Positions 36,907 to 45,047 of a stretch of 64,000 nucleotides of DNA are shown here, piece by piece. Origin of the DNA: Bacteroidales bacterium UBA4293 (lineage in GTDB: Bacteria; Bacteroidota; Bacteroidia; Bacteroidales; Bacteroidaceae). The DNA lies in contig DGVD01000018.1 of assembly GCA_002395835.1 (NCBI GenBank), positions 248,001 to 312,000 on the forward strand. The letters are read 5' to 3'. Numbering within the stretch: the stretch's first letter is position 1; each line of letters starts with the position of its first letter. The notes under the pieces were generated by a model that saw only the letters and a list, made by a program, of their open reading frames with translations, was not told the DNA's origin and searched no databases. Both the position numbers and the translations under genes were made by a program.

Positions 36907-37593
36907 TCATACCCACTGGAAGTTCTCTTTTCCAGCACCCACCTCAAAGTGATATTTAGCGATGCCCAGGTCTATCTTGGTATAGCCCACCACGGAAATT
37001 CCCTTCTTGGCACGGACCCGGTGCTTACCGTCTTTCATTCCCAGGTACTCGAAAGAGAACTTCTGCTGGTTCACGGCAGTAGGAGCCAGCAGGGCTGCTT
37101 CCACTCCCCTCCTGAACCAAGGAGGAGTAATGTCACTGGCATTGCTCACTTGTTCCACCGTCTTGATTTTATGGGAGATACCTTCCTTATCCCCATAGCC
37201 TATGGCGATGTAAGTCCGGATGACCTCTCCCTCTTCCAGCACGTACGTGTGGGGGATTTTCTTATAGCTGAGTCCCACCCAGCAGGTGTTCAAACCCAGC
37301 ATCTGAGCCAGAAGCACCAAGTGCTCCCCGTAGTACCCGATACGCTCGTCCAGGTCATCAGCCTTTTTCCCAGCCATGACCAGATAGCTGGTCACATTTC
37401 GGAACATGCCGTACTTGGCCAGCGTTCCCTGAAAGGCCTTCGGCTCGTTCTGAATCAGCTGAACATGAAGATTACCTTTTTGGTTCACTTCTGCAATCTC
37501 TTCCATCAGCCTCTGGGCAGCATCTTCTGCCAGCGGTTGGTCTTTGTAAGCCCTTATACTGTGCCGGGCTTCTATGGCTTCTTGTATGGTCAT
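36907..37593 (-). CDS. Nitroreductase family protein
   Basis: 228 residues. N-terminal EAIEARHSIRAYKDQPL is the FMN-site motif of the family; GLNTCWVGL and IAIGYGDKEG follow in the expected order. FMN-dependent NAD(P)H oxidoreductase; substrate unpredictable. A -7 box lies about 115 nt upstream (37708-37715). Downstream it is joined to a truncated radical SAM gene. Confidence 0.88.
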   Translation of the reverse strand: MTIQEAIEARHSIRAYKDQPLAEDAAQRLMEEIAEVNQKGNLHVQLIQNEPKAFQGTLAKYGMFRNVTSYLVMAGKKADDLDERIGYYGEHLVLLAQMLGLNTCWVGLSYKKIPHTYVLEEGEVIRTYIAIGYGDKEGISHKIKTVEQVSNASDITPPWFRRGVEAALLAPTAVNQQKFSFEYLGMKDGKHRVRAKKGISVVGYTKIDLGIAKYHFEVGAGKENFQWV

Positions 37594-37707
37594 ATTTCCT
37601 ATTTATTATCTATTGTTACCCAACTCATTTTAATGTGGGGAATGCCGTCCAGCATGAAAGGGTCGGACGACTTCTGGAAACCATTCCAAATAGGTTCATC
37701 GTTCATG

Positions 37708-37715
37708 CAAATTTA
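37708..37715 (-). promoter_or_regulatory. -7 box TAAATTTG upstream of the nitroreductase
   Basis: Exact match on the minus strand; implies a leader of about 110 nt. The leader contains a 35-codon ATG frame, which starts too close to the box to be convincing. Confidence 0.5.
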
Positions 37716-37789
37716 CATAAATTTTGGTATTCTCCGTGAAAATGGTAAACTTTCCGTGATTAAATATATCATCTGCAGCCATTTTCCCG

Positions 37790-37797
37790 TATATTTG
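37790..37797 (+). promoter_or_regulatory. -7 box TATATTTG for the DUF3667 gene
   Basis: Exact match, 41 nt before the ATG. Confidence 0.6.
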
Positions 37798-37838
37798 TAT
37801 CCAGACAAGGCCAGGGAGAGGCTAGTGACGACTGACAA

Positions 37839-38825
37839 ATGAAACTTTTGAACTATCTGACAAACAAAAAGAAACGGGCCATTTGGCTGCGAGCATTCCA
37901 CATGTGGCAGCGTCGCCCGTACGAGGTGGCTCCGTTGAAGAACGAGACCCACACGTGCGCATCGTGCAAGACGGTTTACACGGGCAACTACTGTCCACGC
38001 TGCGGGCAGGCAGCAGAGGTGGGACGTTTCTCTTTCAAGAAGACGGTGATGATGTTTCTCGACCTATGGGCCATCGGCAACCGGAGCATGCTGCGAACCA
38101 TACGCGACCTGATACTGCGTCCGGGCTACATGATCCGCGACTATATCAGCGGAATGCGGTCGGCCTACTTCCCACCGTTCCAGATGTTCTGCCTGCTAGC
38201 CACGTTCTCGCTTATTGTAGAGCAAGGCATCGACCTGGGGCTTTCGGATGAAAAGAAGGTAGTCCCCACCGAACAGACCACGGCTTCGTCAACGGAATCG
38301 CTGAAAGAAGGCCTTGACCAGGCTGAGGATGCAACGACTTTGATAGTAGAGTCGCAGAAAGAGGACCGTGCACGGGACGGGAAGTCCTTCTTTCAGAACA
38401 GAGAAAAAGTGAAAGCTTCACCGGTGGTTCATGCCATTGACCGTACCATCACGGTCATGGATAAGCTCAGGGATATGAACCCCTCCGTCTTCTCCTTGCT
38501 CACGCTCATGCTGTTCTCGCTGCCGCTTTACCTGTTTCTGCGCCATTCGCCAAAAATTCCAGATTTGCGCTTTTCAGAGTTTGCGGTGGCACTGGTCTAT
38601 ACCTCAAATGCCTACAGTATCTTCTCCATCATTGGAAACCTGCTGGGGTCATTCATCATCCAGCTGCTTGCGATACTGATGATTTTCGTAACGCTGAAAC
38701 AGTTCACCGGCTATTCCAAGAAACGCCTTCTGGGCTATAGCACCCTGTCGCTGCTGATTGTCTCCACCATACTTATCGTACTTTGCTCATTAGTAATCTA
38801 CGTACTGTATGTGACGACGAAATAG
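37839..38825 (+). CDS. DUF3667 membrane protein with zinc ribbon
   Basis: 328 residues. A short N-terminal zinc ribbon (CASCKTVYTGNYCPRCGQ, four Cys near residues 45-62) is followed by the DUF3667 core RTIRDLILRPGYMIRDYISG and four to five membrane segments, with a charged loop (about 130-195). Function unknown; sits alone before the tRNA. Confidence 0.82.
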   Translation: MKLLNYLTNKKKRAIWLRAFHMWQRRPYEVAPLKNETHTCASCKTVYTGNYCPRCGQAAEVGRFSFKKTVMMFLDLWAIGNRSMLRTIRDLILRPGYMIRDYISGMRSAYFPPFQMFCLLATFSLIVEQGIDLGLSDEKKVVPTEQTTASSTESLKEGLDQAEDATTLIVESQKEDRARDGKSFFQNREKVKASPVVHAIDRTITVMDKLRDMNPSVFSLLTLMLFSLPLYLFLRHSPKIPDLRFSEFAVALVYTSNAYSIFSIIGNLLGSFIIQLLAILMIFVTLKQFTGYSKKRLLGYSTLSLLIVSTILIVLCSLVIYVLYVTTK

Positions 38826-38830
38826 AATAA

Positions 38831-38920
38831 GGAGAGATGCCAGAGTGGACGAATGGACCGCACTCGAAATGCGGCATACGGGCAACCGTATCCAGGGTTC
38901 GAATCCCTGTCTCTCCGCCA
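38831..38920 (+). tRNA. tRNA-Ser (CGA)
   Basis: 90 nt including an encoded CCA. Acceptor stem GGAGAGA pairs with TCTCTCC; anticodon loop CTCGAAA gives CGA between CCGCA and TGCGG; a long variable arm (TACGG/CCGTA) marks a class II tRNA; T arm CAGGGTTCGAATCCCTG. Reads UCG serine codons. Confidence 0.97.
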
Positions 38921-38925
38921 CAAAA

Positions 38926-38962
38926 AATAGGAGCATTGGAATCAATGCTCCTATTCTATTAT
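38926..38962. terminator. Terminator between tRNA-Ser and a lipoprotein gene
   Basis: Perfect 13-bp stem AATAGGAGCATTG (38926-38938) / CAATGCTCCTATT (38943-38955), GAAT loop, T-rich on the plus side. Suited to both the tRNA and the convergent lipoprotein gene. Confidence 0.8.
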
Positions 38963-38978
38963 TGGTAGGTTTCAATCA

Positions 38979-40055
38979 CTATTTAACCACTGTCAGCTTA
39001 GCTACATCCAGGTGGATGCCATAGAAATTAGCAGCATCTACCACAATCTCCAGTTCACGGCCCTTGTAGTAAGTAAACTGACCTGGAGCTGGATTTCCTG
39101 ATGGAGCTGTTTCATAGCCTTGAACCTTGATTGCGGCAGTAGTATCCTGGAATACCCACTTGCCATCATTCTCAGGAGCAATCTCAAAGATGTTCTTAAA
39201 TACCATCTTCACCTTGCCTTCTCCAGCAGGAGTCAATGTAACGGTCATATCAGTAGGTTTCTGACCAGCATACAAAACACAAGTCTCTTCTACACCAGCA
39301 TAGACGATATAGAATGCCCAATTACCAGTTTGTCCTGGGTTATACACATGTTCTAAATTATCAAATGCCCAAGCTGTCTCTCCATCAAGTTTGTATGAAG
39401 GAGGAGTTGGAGGGGTTGGAGGAGTTGGAGGGAATTCGGTGCAATAGCCTTCAATAAACATAGCCCAATTGCCAGCACCTGGGAACTTCTCACCTTGACC
39501 CCAAGCAGTCTGTCCGTCCAATGTACCGTCTTCCATCTCCTTGAATACCTCAGCATGAATAGCAACTATAGGGCATACCTGTACTTCCATGTCAAATTCA
39601 AGTCCGAACATAGCATACAAGTCGGTCAATGGAAGTGAGAATTCCCATGACTCAACCATTGGGTCGAAAGACTCACCATAAGGGAAATGGCCGTTCCTCG
39701 GAGAACCTTTCTTATTTACATAGCCATTAGCAGGATCCAGAAGGATTTCCTTTGGACCAATGAACAGATGAGTTAACCCCATCTTCCAGCCATTCTCTGT
39801 AGTAACGGTTACATACACATTTTCATAGTCATTGCAGATGGAAATCTTTCCAGCCACTTCATGCTGAGCTGCAATGAATTCCGTTTCATAAAGTCCAAAG
39901 ATGTCATGGGTAGGTACAGTACGTGTAGTTGGAACAACTACCTCACTAGAAACGCTCTCGTCAGCAAACTCCAGATCATTGCTACAAGCGTTAAAGATAA
40001 ATACCAAGAAAGTCATGGAGACAATCATGGACAAAAAACTCATCTTTTTTACCAT
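38979..40055 (-). CDS. Secreted lipoprotein with two modules and a Pro-Thr hinge
   Basis: 358 residues. Signal peptide with lipobox FNAC (Cys about 24). A first module (about 45-215) is followed by a hinge of four PTPP-like steps and a second, beta-rich module. Both modules carry a Trp motif (DGQTAWGQG before the hinge, DGETAWAFDN after it), suggesting distant duplication. I do not recognise a named family; surface carbohydrate or protein binding would be a guess. The leader (40056-40223) shows only a weak box, TACCTTTA at 40117-40124. Confidence 0.7.
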   Translation of the reverse strand: MVKKMSFLSMIVSMTFLVFIFNACSNDLEFADESVSSEVVVPTTRTVPTHDIFGLYETEFIAAQHEVAGKISICNDYENVYVTVTTENGWKMGLTHLFIGPKEILLDPANGYVNKKGSPRNGHFPYGESFDPMVESWEFSLPLTDLYAMFGLEFDMEVQVCPIVAIHAEVFKEMEDGTLDGQTAWGQGEKFPGAGNWAMFIEGYCTEFPPTPPTPPTPPSYKLDGETAWAFDNLEHVYNPGQTGNWAFYIVYAGVEETCVLYAGQKPTDMTVTLTPAGEGKVKMVFKNIFEIAPENDGKWVFQDTTAAIKVQGYETAPSGNPAPGQFTYYKGRELEIVVDAANFYGIHLDVAKLTVVK

Positions 40056-40223
40056 AATAAAAACGATTTAAGATTAATAATATAAGCCTGTATAGTTGAA
40101 TGTAAATTAACAGTGCTTAAAGGTATTATTAAAATTCCTAAATTTGTTACTAATTTACGTTTTTAACTAAAATAGAGGTTGATTTTCGGTGTTTTTGCAA
40201 TGTATAGTTTACAAATAGAGTTT

Positions 40224-41018
40224 TCACTCTACTTGTAGGCACCCGCAGCTGAAGGCTTGAAGACTATCCCCCAGTTGTTTCTTCATGACCAAGAATGCCT
40301 CATTTCCTGTACAATGGCTGGTATAAAAATGTGTGTCGGAATATTTGATTTTCAGGCGGCTAGACAAATCCGTGAGTTCTTCCTCCGACTCATAGCCGTC
40401 TAGCAGATGAAAGCCTCCTACTACCGTCTGGACGGGCCACGAACAGGCAGCCAGAATATTCTCCAGTCCGCTGTGGGCACAGCCCGTAAACAAGAATCCT
40501 TCCGTATACAGAGCCAGCTCATGACGGAAATCGTCGGGTACAAAGCTGCCCTCTCCCGTCTCTATAAAAAGGTTTTGGTTTCCTACGGGTTTAGGGTAAA
40601 CTTGGGGAATATGGGCCATGACCGTTATTCCATCGGCTATCTCACAGGTCTTATCTACCCTGAGCAACCGTTCCTCGGGAATATTGGGCCAGTCCGAAGT
40701 AATGCTGTGCAGATGGCCTCGTCTGGAGTAGAACTTCCCACTCATCGCATCGGGTGAAACGATGACCTTCGCTTTATTATTGATAGCCAGGAAATGCTTC
40801 AACCCTCCCGCATGGTCTTTATGCCCATGGGAGATGAATACATAGTCCACCGTACCAAGGTCTATTCCCATCTTCTGGGCATTCCGCACCAGCAGGTCAC
40901 TGGCTCCCGTATCCAGCAAGATAAGGTGACGTTCTGTTTCCAGAAGAACCGATAGCCCATGTTCCGTTTCCAGAGCCGGATTATTCGTGCGATTATCTAC
41001 CAGTACCGTACACTTCAT
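40224..41018 (-). CDS. MBL-fold metallo-hydrolase
   Basis: 264 residues. The metal-binding motif is FISHGHKDHAGG (about residue 62-73), with further histidines in GGFHLLDG and SHCTGNEA. It resembles the group containing the dihydropterin-ribofuranosyl-aminobenzene-phosphate-synthase-like hydrolases. Substrate unknown. Last gene of a three-gene minus-strand run. Confidence 0.83.
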   Translation of the reverse strand: MKCTVLVDNRTNNPALETEHGLSVLLETERHLILLDTGASDLLVRNAQKMGIDLGTVDYVFISHGHKDHAGGLKHFLAINNKAKVIVSPDAMSGKFYSRRGHLHSITSDWPNIPEERLLRVDKTCEIADGITVMAHIPQVYPKPVGNQNLFIETGEGSFVPDDFRHELALYTEGFLFTGCAHSGLENILAACSWPVQTVVGGFHLLDGYESEEELTDLSSRLKIKYSDTHFYTSHCTGNEAFLVMKKQLGDSLQAFSCGCLQVE

Positions 41019-41042
41019 ATCTTCTTCGCAAGGTATTCATCG

Positions 41043-41513
41043 CTACTCTTCCACCTCACACTGCAGGAAACCCATTTCCCGGGCTTTTTCCGGGTTCATC
41101 AGGAAATAGATGGCTTCTCCCTCGTTGCAAACCTCCCCTTGGGAGTTGGTAATCTCTGCACTGATGTAGGCCAGATTCCGCACTTGCTTCGTCACCTTGG
41201 CCCGGATGGTGAGCTTGGGTTCCGTGGTGGAAATGGCCTTCCGGAACTTCACGTTCAGTTGTACGGTATACCCGCTGGTCTGCAGTTTTCGCGTCACTAC
41301 CCATCCGCACACCTCGTCTATGAGCGTACTGAGTATGCCACCGTGCATGGTGTTCACCCACCCTTGATAATTATGCTGCGGATGCCAGGTGCTCACAATG
41401 TAGTCGCCGTCTTCAAAGAACTCCAGATGAAGACCGATGGGGTTCGTAGGGCAACAGCCGAAGCAGTTGTACTCTTTATGATTCCGCCAGGGGTTTATGA
41501 TTCTCTTTAGCAT
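41043..41513 (-). CDS. PaaI-type hotdog thioesterase
   Basis: 156 residues. N-terminal HKEYNCFGCCPTNPIGLHL and the core WVNTMHGGILSTLIDEVCG are typical of PaaI/4HBT hotdog proteins: HGG at the helix start and an acidic residue on the long helix. Probably hydrolyses an acyl-CoA. Lies 24 bases before the MBL gene. Confidence 0.83.
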   Translation of the reverse strand: MLKRIINPWRNHKEYNCFGCCPTNPIGLHLEFFEDGDYIVSTWHPQHNYQGWVNTMHGGILSTLIDEVCGWVVTRKLQTSGYTVQLNVKFRKAISTTEPKLTIRAKVTKQVRNLAYISAEITNSQGEVCNEGEAIYFLMNPEKAREMGFLQCEVEE

Positions 41514-41525
41514 TCCTTCTTTTTT

Positions 41526-41921
41526 TTACTGGTTCAATTCCTCCTCCAGGAACTCTGCAGCATCGGCCACACAGTCGGGACACGCACGCAGCACCACCTT
41601 GGTTCCCACTCCCTTCAGCAGTTTACATTGGGTGGCTCCGTTCCGCTCCTGGAACCGGGTCATGATCTGTCGCATCTGCTTCTTCGACTTCACCTTATCT
41701 TTATTCACCAGTCCCAATACCAGTCCTGCACCCACCAGGGCACCACACGTTCCCTCCATGTTTCCCATACCTCCACCGAAGGCACCGGCTATGTTCAGGG
41801 CATCGTCCTCCGTAATTCCAGCCACATCGGCATAAGTGTGGAGCACAGCTTGCGCACAGTTGTGACTGTTGCACCGTTTCTTCTCCGCAGCTATTTCTTT
41901 CCTAGAATTTATCATTTTCAT
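41526..41921 (-). CDS. C_GCAxxG_C_C family redox protein
   Basis: 131 residues. The family pattern is visible: RCNSHNCAQAVL, then GGGMGNMEGTCGALVGAG and a C-terminal pair in RACPDCVADAA. Such proteins are predicted redox or Fe-S proteins of unknown role. Start could be Met1 or Met3. 12 bases before the thioesterase gene. A consensus -7 box lies about 75 nt upstream. Confidence 0.83.
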   Translation of the reverse strand: MKMINSRKEIAAEKKRCNSHNCAQAVLHTYADVAGITEDDALNIAGAFGGGMGNMEGTCGALVGAGLVLGLVNKDKVKSKKQMRQIMTRFQERNGATQCKLLKGVGTKVVLRACPDCVADAAEFLEEELNQ

Positions 41922-41994
41922 CCGAATTTTAAATTATCCCAGCATCGTACCCAGTAAGGGTAATAATAGTCCTATAATCAACGTCATCATACTG

Positions 41995-42002
41995 CAAAGT
42001 TA
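41995..42002 (-). promoter_or_regulatory. -7 box TAACTTTG for the C_GCAxxG-thioesterase-MBL operon
   Basis: Exact minus-strand match followed by GCAG; leader about 65 nt. Confidence 0.6.
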
Positions 42003-42082
42003 CAATTTTATTTCTAAATCTCAAAAAGGAACCCCAAATGTGGACATTTGAGAATCCCATTTGATAATTTAAAAATCTTCCG

Positions 42083-42090
42083 TATCTTTG
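42083..42090 (+). promoter_or_regulatory. -7 box TATCTTTG, 4 nt before the mmcQ/yjbR start
   Basis: Exact match; the ATG at 42095 would be at or next to the transcription start, so the mRNA is predicted to be leaderless. Confidence 0.65.
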
Positions 42091-42094
42091 CAAC

Positions 42095-42433
42095 ATGAAC
42101 ATTGAGGATTATCGGGAGTTTTGCCTTTCTTTGGGGGAAGATGTGGAAGAGAAACTGCCCTTCACGGCCTTTCAGTATGCCAGTGGGGTGCTGGTATTCT
42201 ATGTCCAGGGACACATGTTCTCGTTTTTCGATTGTGATCATTTCAGCATCATAACCCTGAAGTGCCAGCCTGAACGTATCGGGGAACTGAAGGCGGAGCA
42301 TGGCTGTATAGGAAAGCCCTTCAACCTCTCACCCAGGTATTGGATTGGGGTGGATGCCAGCACCGCTCCCGATGACCTGCTCAGGGAACTGACGCGGAAT
42401 TCTTACCAGATCGTTAAAACGAAATACAAATGA
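42095..42433 (+). CDS. MmcQ/YjbR family protein
   Basis: 112 residues, standard for the CyaY-like-fold MmcQ/YjbR group: MNIEDYREFCLSLG at the N-terminus, KLPFTAFQYASGVLVFY, and the Trp-containing RYWIGVDAST near residue 87. Proposed to bind DNA, role unclear. Its stop overlaps the ATG of a 33-codon ORF (ATGA). Confidence 0.85.
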   Translation: MNIEDYREFCLSLGEDVEEKLPFTAFQYASGVLVFYVQGHMFSFFDCDHFSIITLKCQPERIGELKAEHGCIGKPFNLSPRYWIGVDASTAPDDLLRELTRNSYQIVKTKYK

Positions 42434-42531
42434 GTGCCGTTCTGCTGCTTCTTCTAGTCGTCGTCGTTTATGTGGTAGTAGCCCTCCACATCGAGGAATT
42501 CGACCGCCTGGCGCGGCCCCTACTTTCCTAG
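42430..42531 (+). CDS. Candidate 33-aa single-pass membrane protein
   Basis: ATG overlaps the YjbR stop (ATGA), the tightest form of translational coupling. The peptide begins MSAVLLLLLVVVVYVVVAL, one hydrophobic helix, followed by a charged tail (HIEEFDRLARP). Nothing similar is known to me; the case rests on the overlap and the clean membrane helix. Confidence 0.5.
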   Translation: MSAVLLLLLVVVVYVVVALHIEEFDRLARPLLS

Positions 42532-42603
42532 TAAAAAGGGAATTTAAGTGAAAATGATAAATGAATCCGTAATTCCGTTAAGCAGAAAAACGGATTTCCA
42601 GTG

Positions 42604-42611
42604 TAACTTTG
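42604..42611 (+). promoter_or_regulatory. -7 box TAACTTTG for the aldo/keto reductase
   Basis: Exact match, 33 nt before the ATG. Confidence 0.65.
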
Positions 42612-42644
42612 CAACCAGTAACAAATTTATAAAAACTTGAAACT

Positions 42645-43580
42645 ATGGCAAAGATAGCATTAGGAACCTGGGCCTGGGGCGCAGGAGCATTCGGTGGAGA
42701 CACCGTTTTCGGCAGTAACACCACCGCAGAGAACCTGAAACCTGTATTCGACGCAGCCATGAAGAACGGCCTCTCCCTCTGGGACACCGCTACGGTCTAC
42801 GGTATGGGCGAGTCTGAACGGATTCTGGGAGAACTGGCAAAAAAATACCCTCGCTCTGAGGTTCAAATCTCCACCAAGTTCACCCCGCAGATTGCAGAAA
42901 TCTTTGAAAACTCTGTAGAGAAGATGGCCGAAGCTTCTATAGAACGAATGGGGTGCGACTACATCGATATCTACTGGATTCATAATCCGATGGATGTGGA
43001 ACGCTGGACTCCCGGACTCATTCCTTTGCTCCAGTCGGGTAAGGTGAAGCGCGTGGGCGTGTCCAACCATAACATTCAGGAAATCCGCCTGGCCAACGAG
43101 ATTCTGGGTAAGGCTGGCTTTAAGGTGTCTGCCGTGCAGAACCACTTCTCCCTCCTGTACCGCTCCTCAGAGAAAGGCGGCGTGCTGGACTACTGCCGGG
43201 AGAACGGCATAGAGTTCTGGGCCTACATGGTGCTGGAGCAGGGAGCCCTCTCCGGTAAATATAATAAGGAGAACCCACTGCCCGAAGAGAGTGAACGAGG
43301 CAAGAAGTATAACCCTGTGCTCCCACAGCTGGAGGCACTGACCAATGAAATGACTGCCATCGGTAAGAAATACGGTGCCAGCTGCTCACAGGTAGGCATT
43401 GCATGGGCCATTGCAAAAGGCACCCAGCCCATCATCGGAGCTACCAAGGAGCGCCACGTCATAGAGGCAGCTCAAGCCGCTCAGATTCAGCTCACGGAAG
43501 AAGAAGTAAAACGTTTAGAACAGCTTGCCGATGCCACTGGAATAGACACCCGTGGCGGTTGGGAACACACAATGGAATAA
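42645..43580 (+). CDS. Aldo/keto reductase
   Basis: 311 residues, full TIM barrel. Catalytic tetrad Asp47 and Tyr52 (WDTATVYG), Lys78 (STKF) and His113 (WIHN) are all in place; the NADPH-site VGIAWAIAKGTQPIIGATK lies near the C-terminus. Reduces an aldehyde or ketone, substrate unknown. Followed 4 bases later by an amidohydrolase fusion gene, likely the same operon. Confidence 0.92.
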   Translation: MAKIALGTWAWGAGAFGGDTVFGSNTTAENLKPVFDAAMKNGLSLWDTATVYGMGESERILGELAKKYPRSEVQISTKFTPQIAEIFENSVEKMAEASIERMGCDYIDIYWIHNPMDVERWTPGLIPLLQSGKVKRVGVSNHNIQEIRLANEILGKAGFKVSAVQNHFSLLYRSSEKGGVLDYCRENGIEFWAYMVLEQGALSGKYNKENPLPEESERGKKYNPVLPQLEALTNEMTAIGKKYGASCSQVGIAWAIAKGTQPIIGATKERHVIEAAQAAQIQLTEEEVKRLEQLADATGIDTRGGWEHTME

Positions 43581-43584
43581 ACTT

Positions 43585-44931
43585 ATGAGAAACAAATTAA
43601 CTATCACTTTACTGGCACTAGCCACCACAGCCATGGCTCAAAACGTAATCGATGTGCACAGCCACATCATCACCCCTGAGTTTCTGTCGGCCCTTGAGAG
43701 TGAAGGGCGACAGATGGAAGAGGGTTTCCCCATCCCTCAGTTCAATCCTGAGAACCACCTGAAATGGATGGATGAAGCAGGCATCCAGACCTCCGTGCTC
43801 ACCCTGGCAGCTCCACAGCCTACCTCGGCTAAAGTAGTACGAGGTACCAACGAAGCTGCAGCTCAGCTGAAGCGGGAACATCCTGGGCGATACCTGTTCT
43901 GCGCAGCCCTGCCTCTGCCCGATGTAGACGCAGCCATCCGCGAGGCCATCTATGCCCTGGACACCCTGAAGGCCGACGGCATCAAGCTGGCTACAAATAT
44001 AGAAGGTCAGTACCTGGGAGCTCCGGAACTAGACCCTCTTTTCGCCGTGCTCAGTGAGCGCCAGGCTGTAGTGATTCTGCACCCTCACCGGCCTAACCCC
44101 GTGAACCAGCAGGTGATGCAGCAAACCCCACTGGCCATGCAGGAATACCTGGGCGAAACCACCCGTGCCGTGTCCAACATGATAAGTCGGAATGTCCTGG
44201 CTCGCTACCCGGGTGTAAAGGTGGTAGTGCCCCACTGCGGAGCCTACCTGCCCCTGAGCATCCCTCGCATGAAATCGCTCACCCCCGTGATGCAGGCCAA
44301 CAAGATGGTAGGCCAGATAGACTATGAGGCGAACCTCTCCTCCCTCTACTTCGACCTGGCCGGAGCACACAGTCCGGAAGTCATCCGCATGCTGCTCACC
44401 ATCACCACCCCAGACCATCTGCTCTACGGCTCAGACTACCCTTACGTGGCTCCACAGGTGCTTACCCAGAGTCTGAAGCGCATGCAGCAGTACCTTAGCA
44501 CAGAGCCCGACCTGGCACCTTTCCGGGAGATGATCTTACATAAGAATGCCGAGTATCTTCTGGGCCAGAGCAAGACCCGTCCTGTGCCAGAGACTTATAA
44601 CGGAAAGATGATAGTGCGCCTGGCAGAGATAGAGGTCTACCCAGAGCACCTCACGGAGTACCTGAAGTTTGCTAACGAGGTAGACCGTCTCAGTGTGGAG
44701 CGTGAACCCGGTGTCATCTGCCTCTACCCCATGCAGAGTGCCGAAGACCCTTGCCAAATCCGCATCCTGGAAATCTACGCTTCGGACGAAGCTTACCAGC
44801 TTCACCTGAAGACAGACCATTTCCAAAAATACAAACAGGGCACCTTGCACATGGTGAAAGACCTGAAACTGCCCACCATGCAGCCCCTGGACCCTGAAAC
44901 CATGAAACTCATCTTCCAGAAAAAAAGATAA
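43585..44931 (+). CDS. Exported amidohydrolase_2 fused to an antibiotic-biosynthesis-monooxygenase-type domain
   Basis: 448 residues from the ATG at 43585. Signal peptide (LTITLLALATTAMA). Residues about 20-330 are an amidohydrolase-2 barrel: DVHSHIITPEF (HxH metal site), VILHPHRPNP and LLYGSDYPYVAP with the catalytic Asp. Residues about 350-440 form a dimeric alpha-beta barrel (ABM type: RLAEIEVYPEHLTEYLKFA). In these fusions the second domain may bind or hold the product. Overlaps nothing but follows the reductase by 4 bases. Confidence 0.85.
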   Translation: MRNKLTITLLALATTAMAQNVIDVHSHIITPEFLSALESEGRQMEEGFPIPQFNPENHLKWMDEAGIQTSVLTLAAPQPTSAKVVRGTNEAAAQLKREHPGRYLFCAALPLPDVDAAIREAIYALDTLKADGIKLATNIEGQYLGAPELDPLFAVLSERQAVVILHPHRPNPVNQQVMQQTPLAMQEYLGETTRAVSNMISRNVLARYPGVKVVVPHCGAYLPLSIPRMKSLTPVMQANKMVGQIDYEANLSSLYFDLAGAHSPEVIRMLLTITTPDHLLYGSDYPYVAPQVLTQSLKRMQQYLSTEPDLAPFREMILHKNAEYLLGQSKTRPVPETYNGKMIVRLAEIEVYPEHLTEYLKFANEVDRLSVEREPGVICLYPMQSAEDPCQIRILEIYASDEAYQLHLKTDHFQKYKQGTLHMVKDLKLPTMQPLDPETMKLIFQKKR

Positions 44932-44937
44932 AGAAGA

Positions 44938-44950
44938 ACCTGTCCCCATG
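44938..44950. repeat. Short dispersed repeat ACCTGTCCCCATG, copy A
   Basis: Thirteen bases shared with sites at 48794-48805 (inverted) and 52140-52152. Followed by GGGTGGGTACC. Resembles REP-like palindromic debris. Confidence 0.45.
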
Positions 44951-45002
44951 GGTGGGTACCAAAAATTTTTACAAAAAAATGGGTGTGTCTCCGTTTTTTT
45001 TA

Positions 45003-45010
45003 TATTTTTG
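45003..45010 (+). promoter_or_regulatory. -7 box TATTTTTG for the oxidoreductase-DUF1080 operon
   Basis: Exact match, 37 nt before the ATG at 45048. Confidence 0.65.
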
Positions 45011-45047
45011 CAAAGAAGAGATTACCTAACCCTTATTATCTAAACTT

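Noticed and set aside
37599..37706. 35-codon minus-strand ORF before the nitroreductase
   Set aside because: Its ATG lies 1 base after the -7 box, so it would be at or upstream of the transcription start; probably just the nitroreductase leader.
36703..37842. Plus-strand open frame of 379 codons
   Set aside because: It runs antisense through the nitroreductase gene; the minus-strand product has clear family motifs, and the plus-strand product has none.
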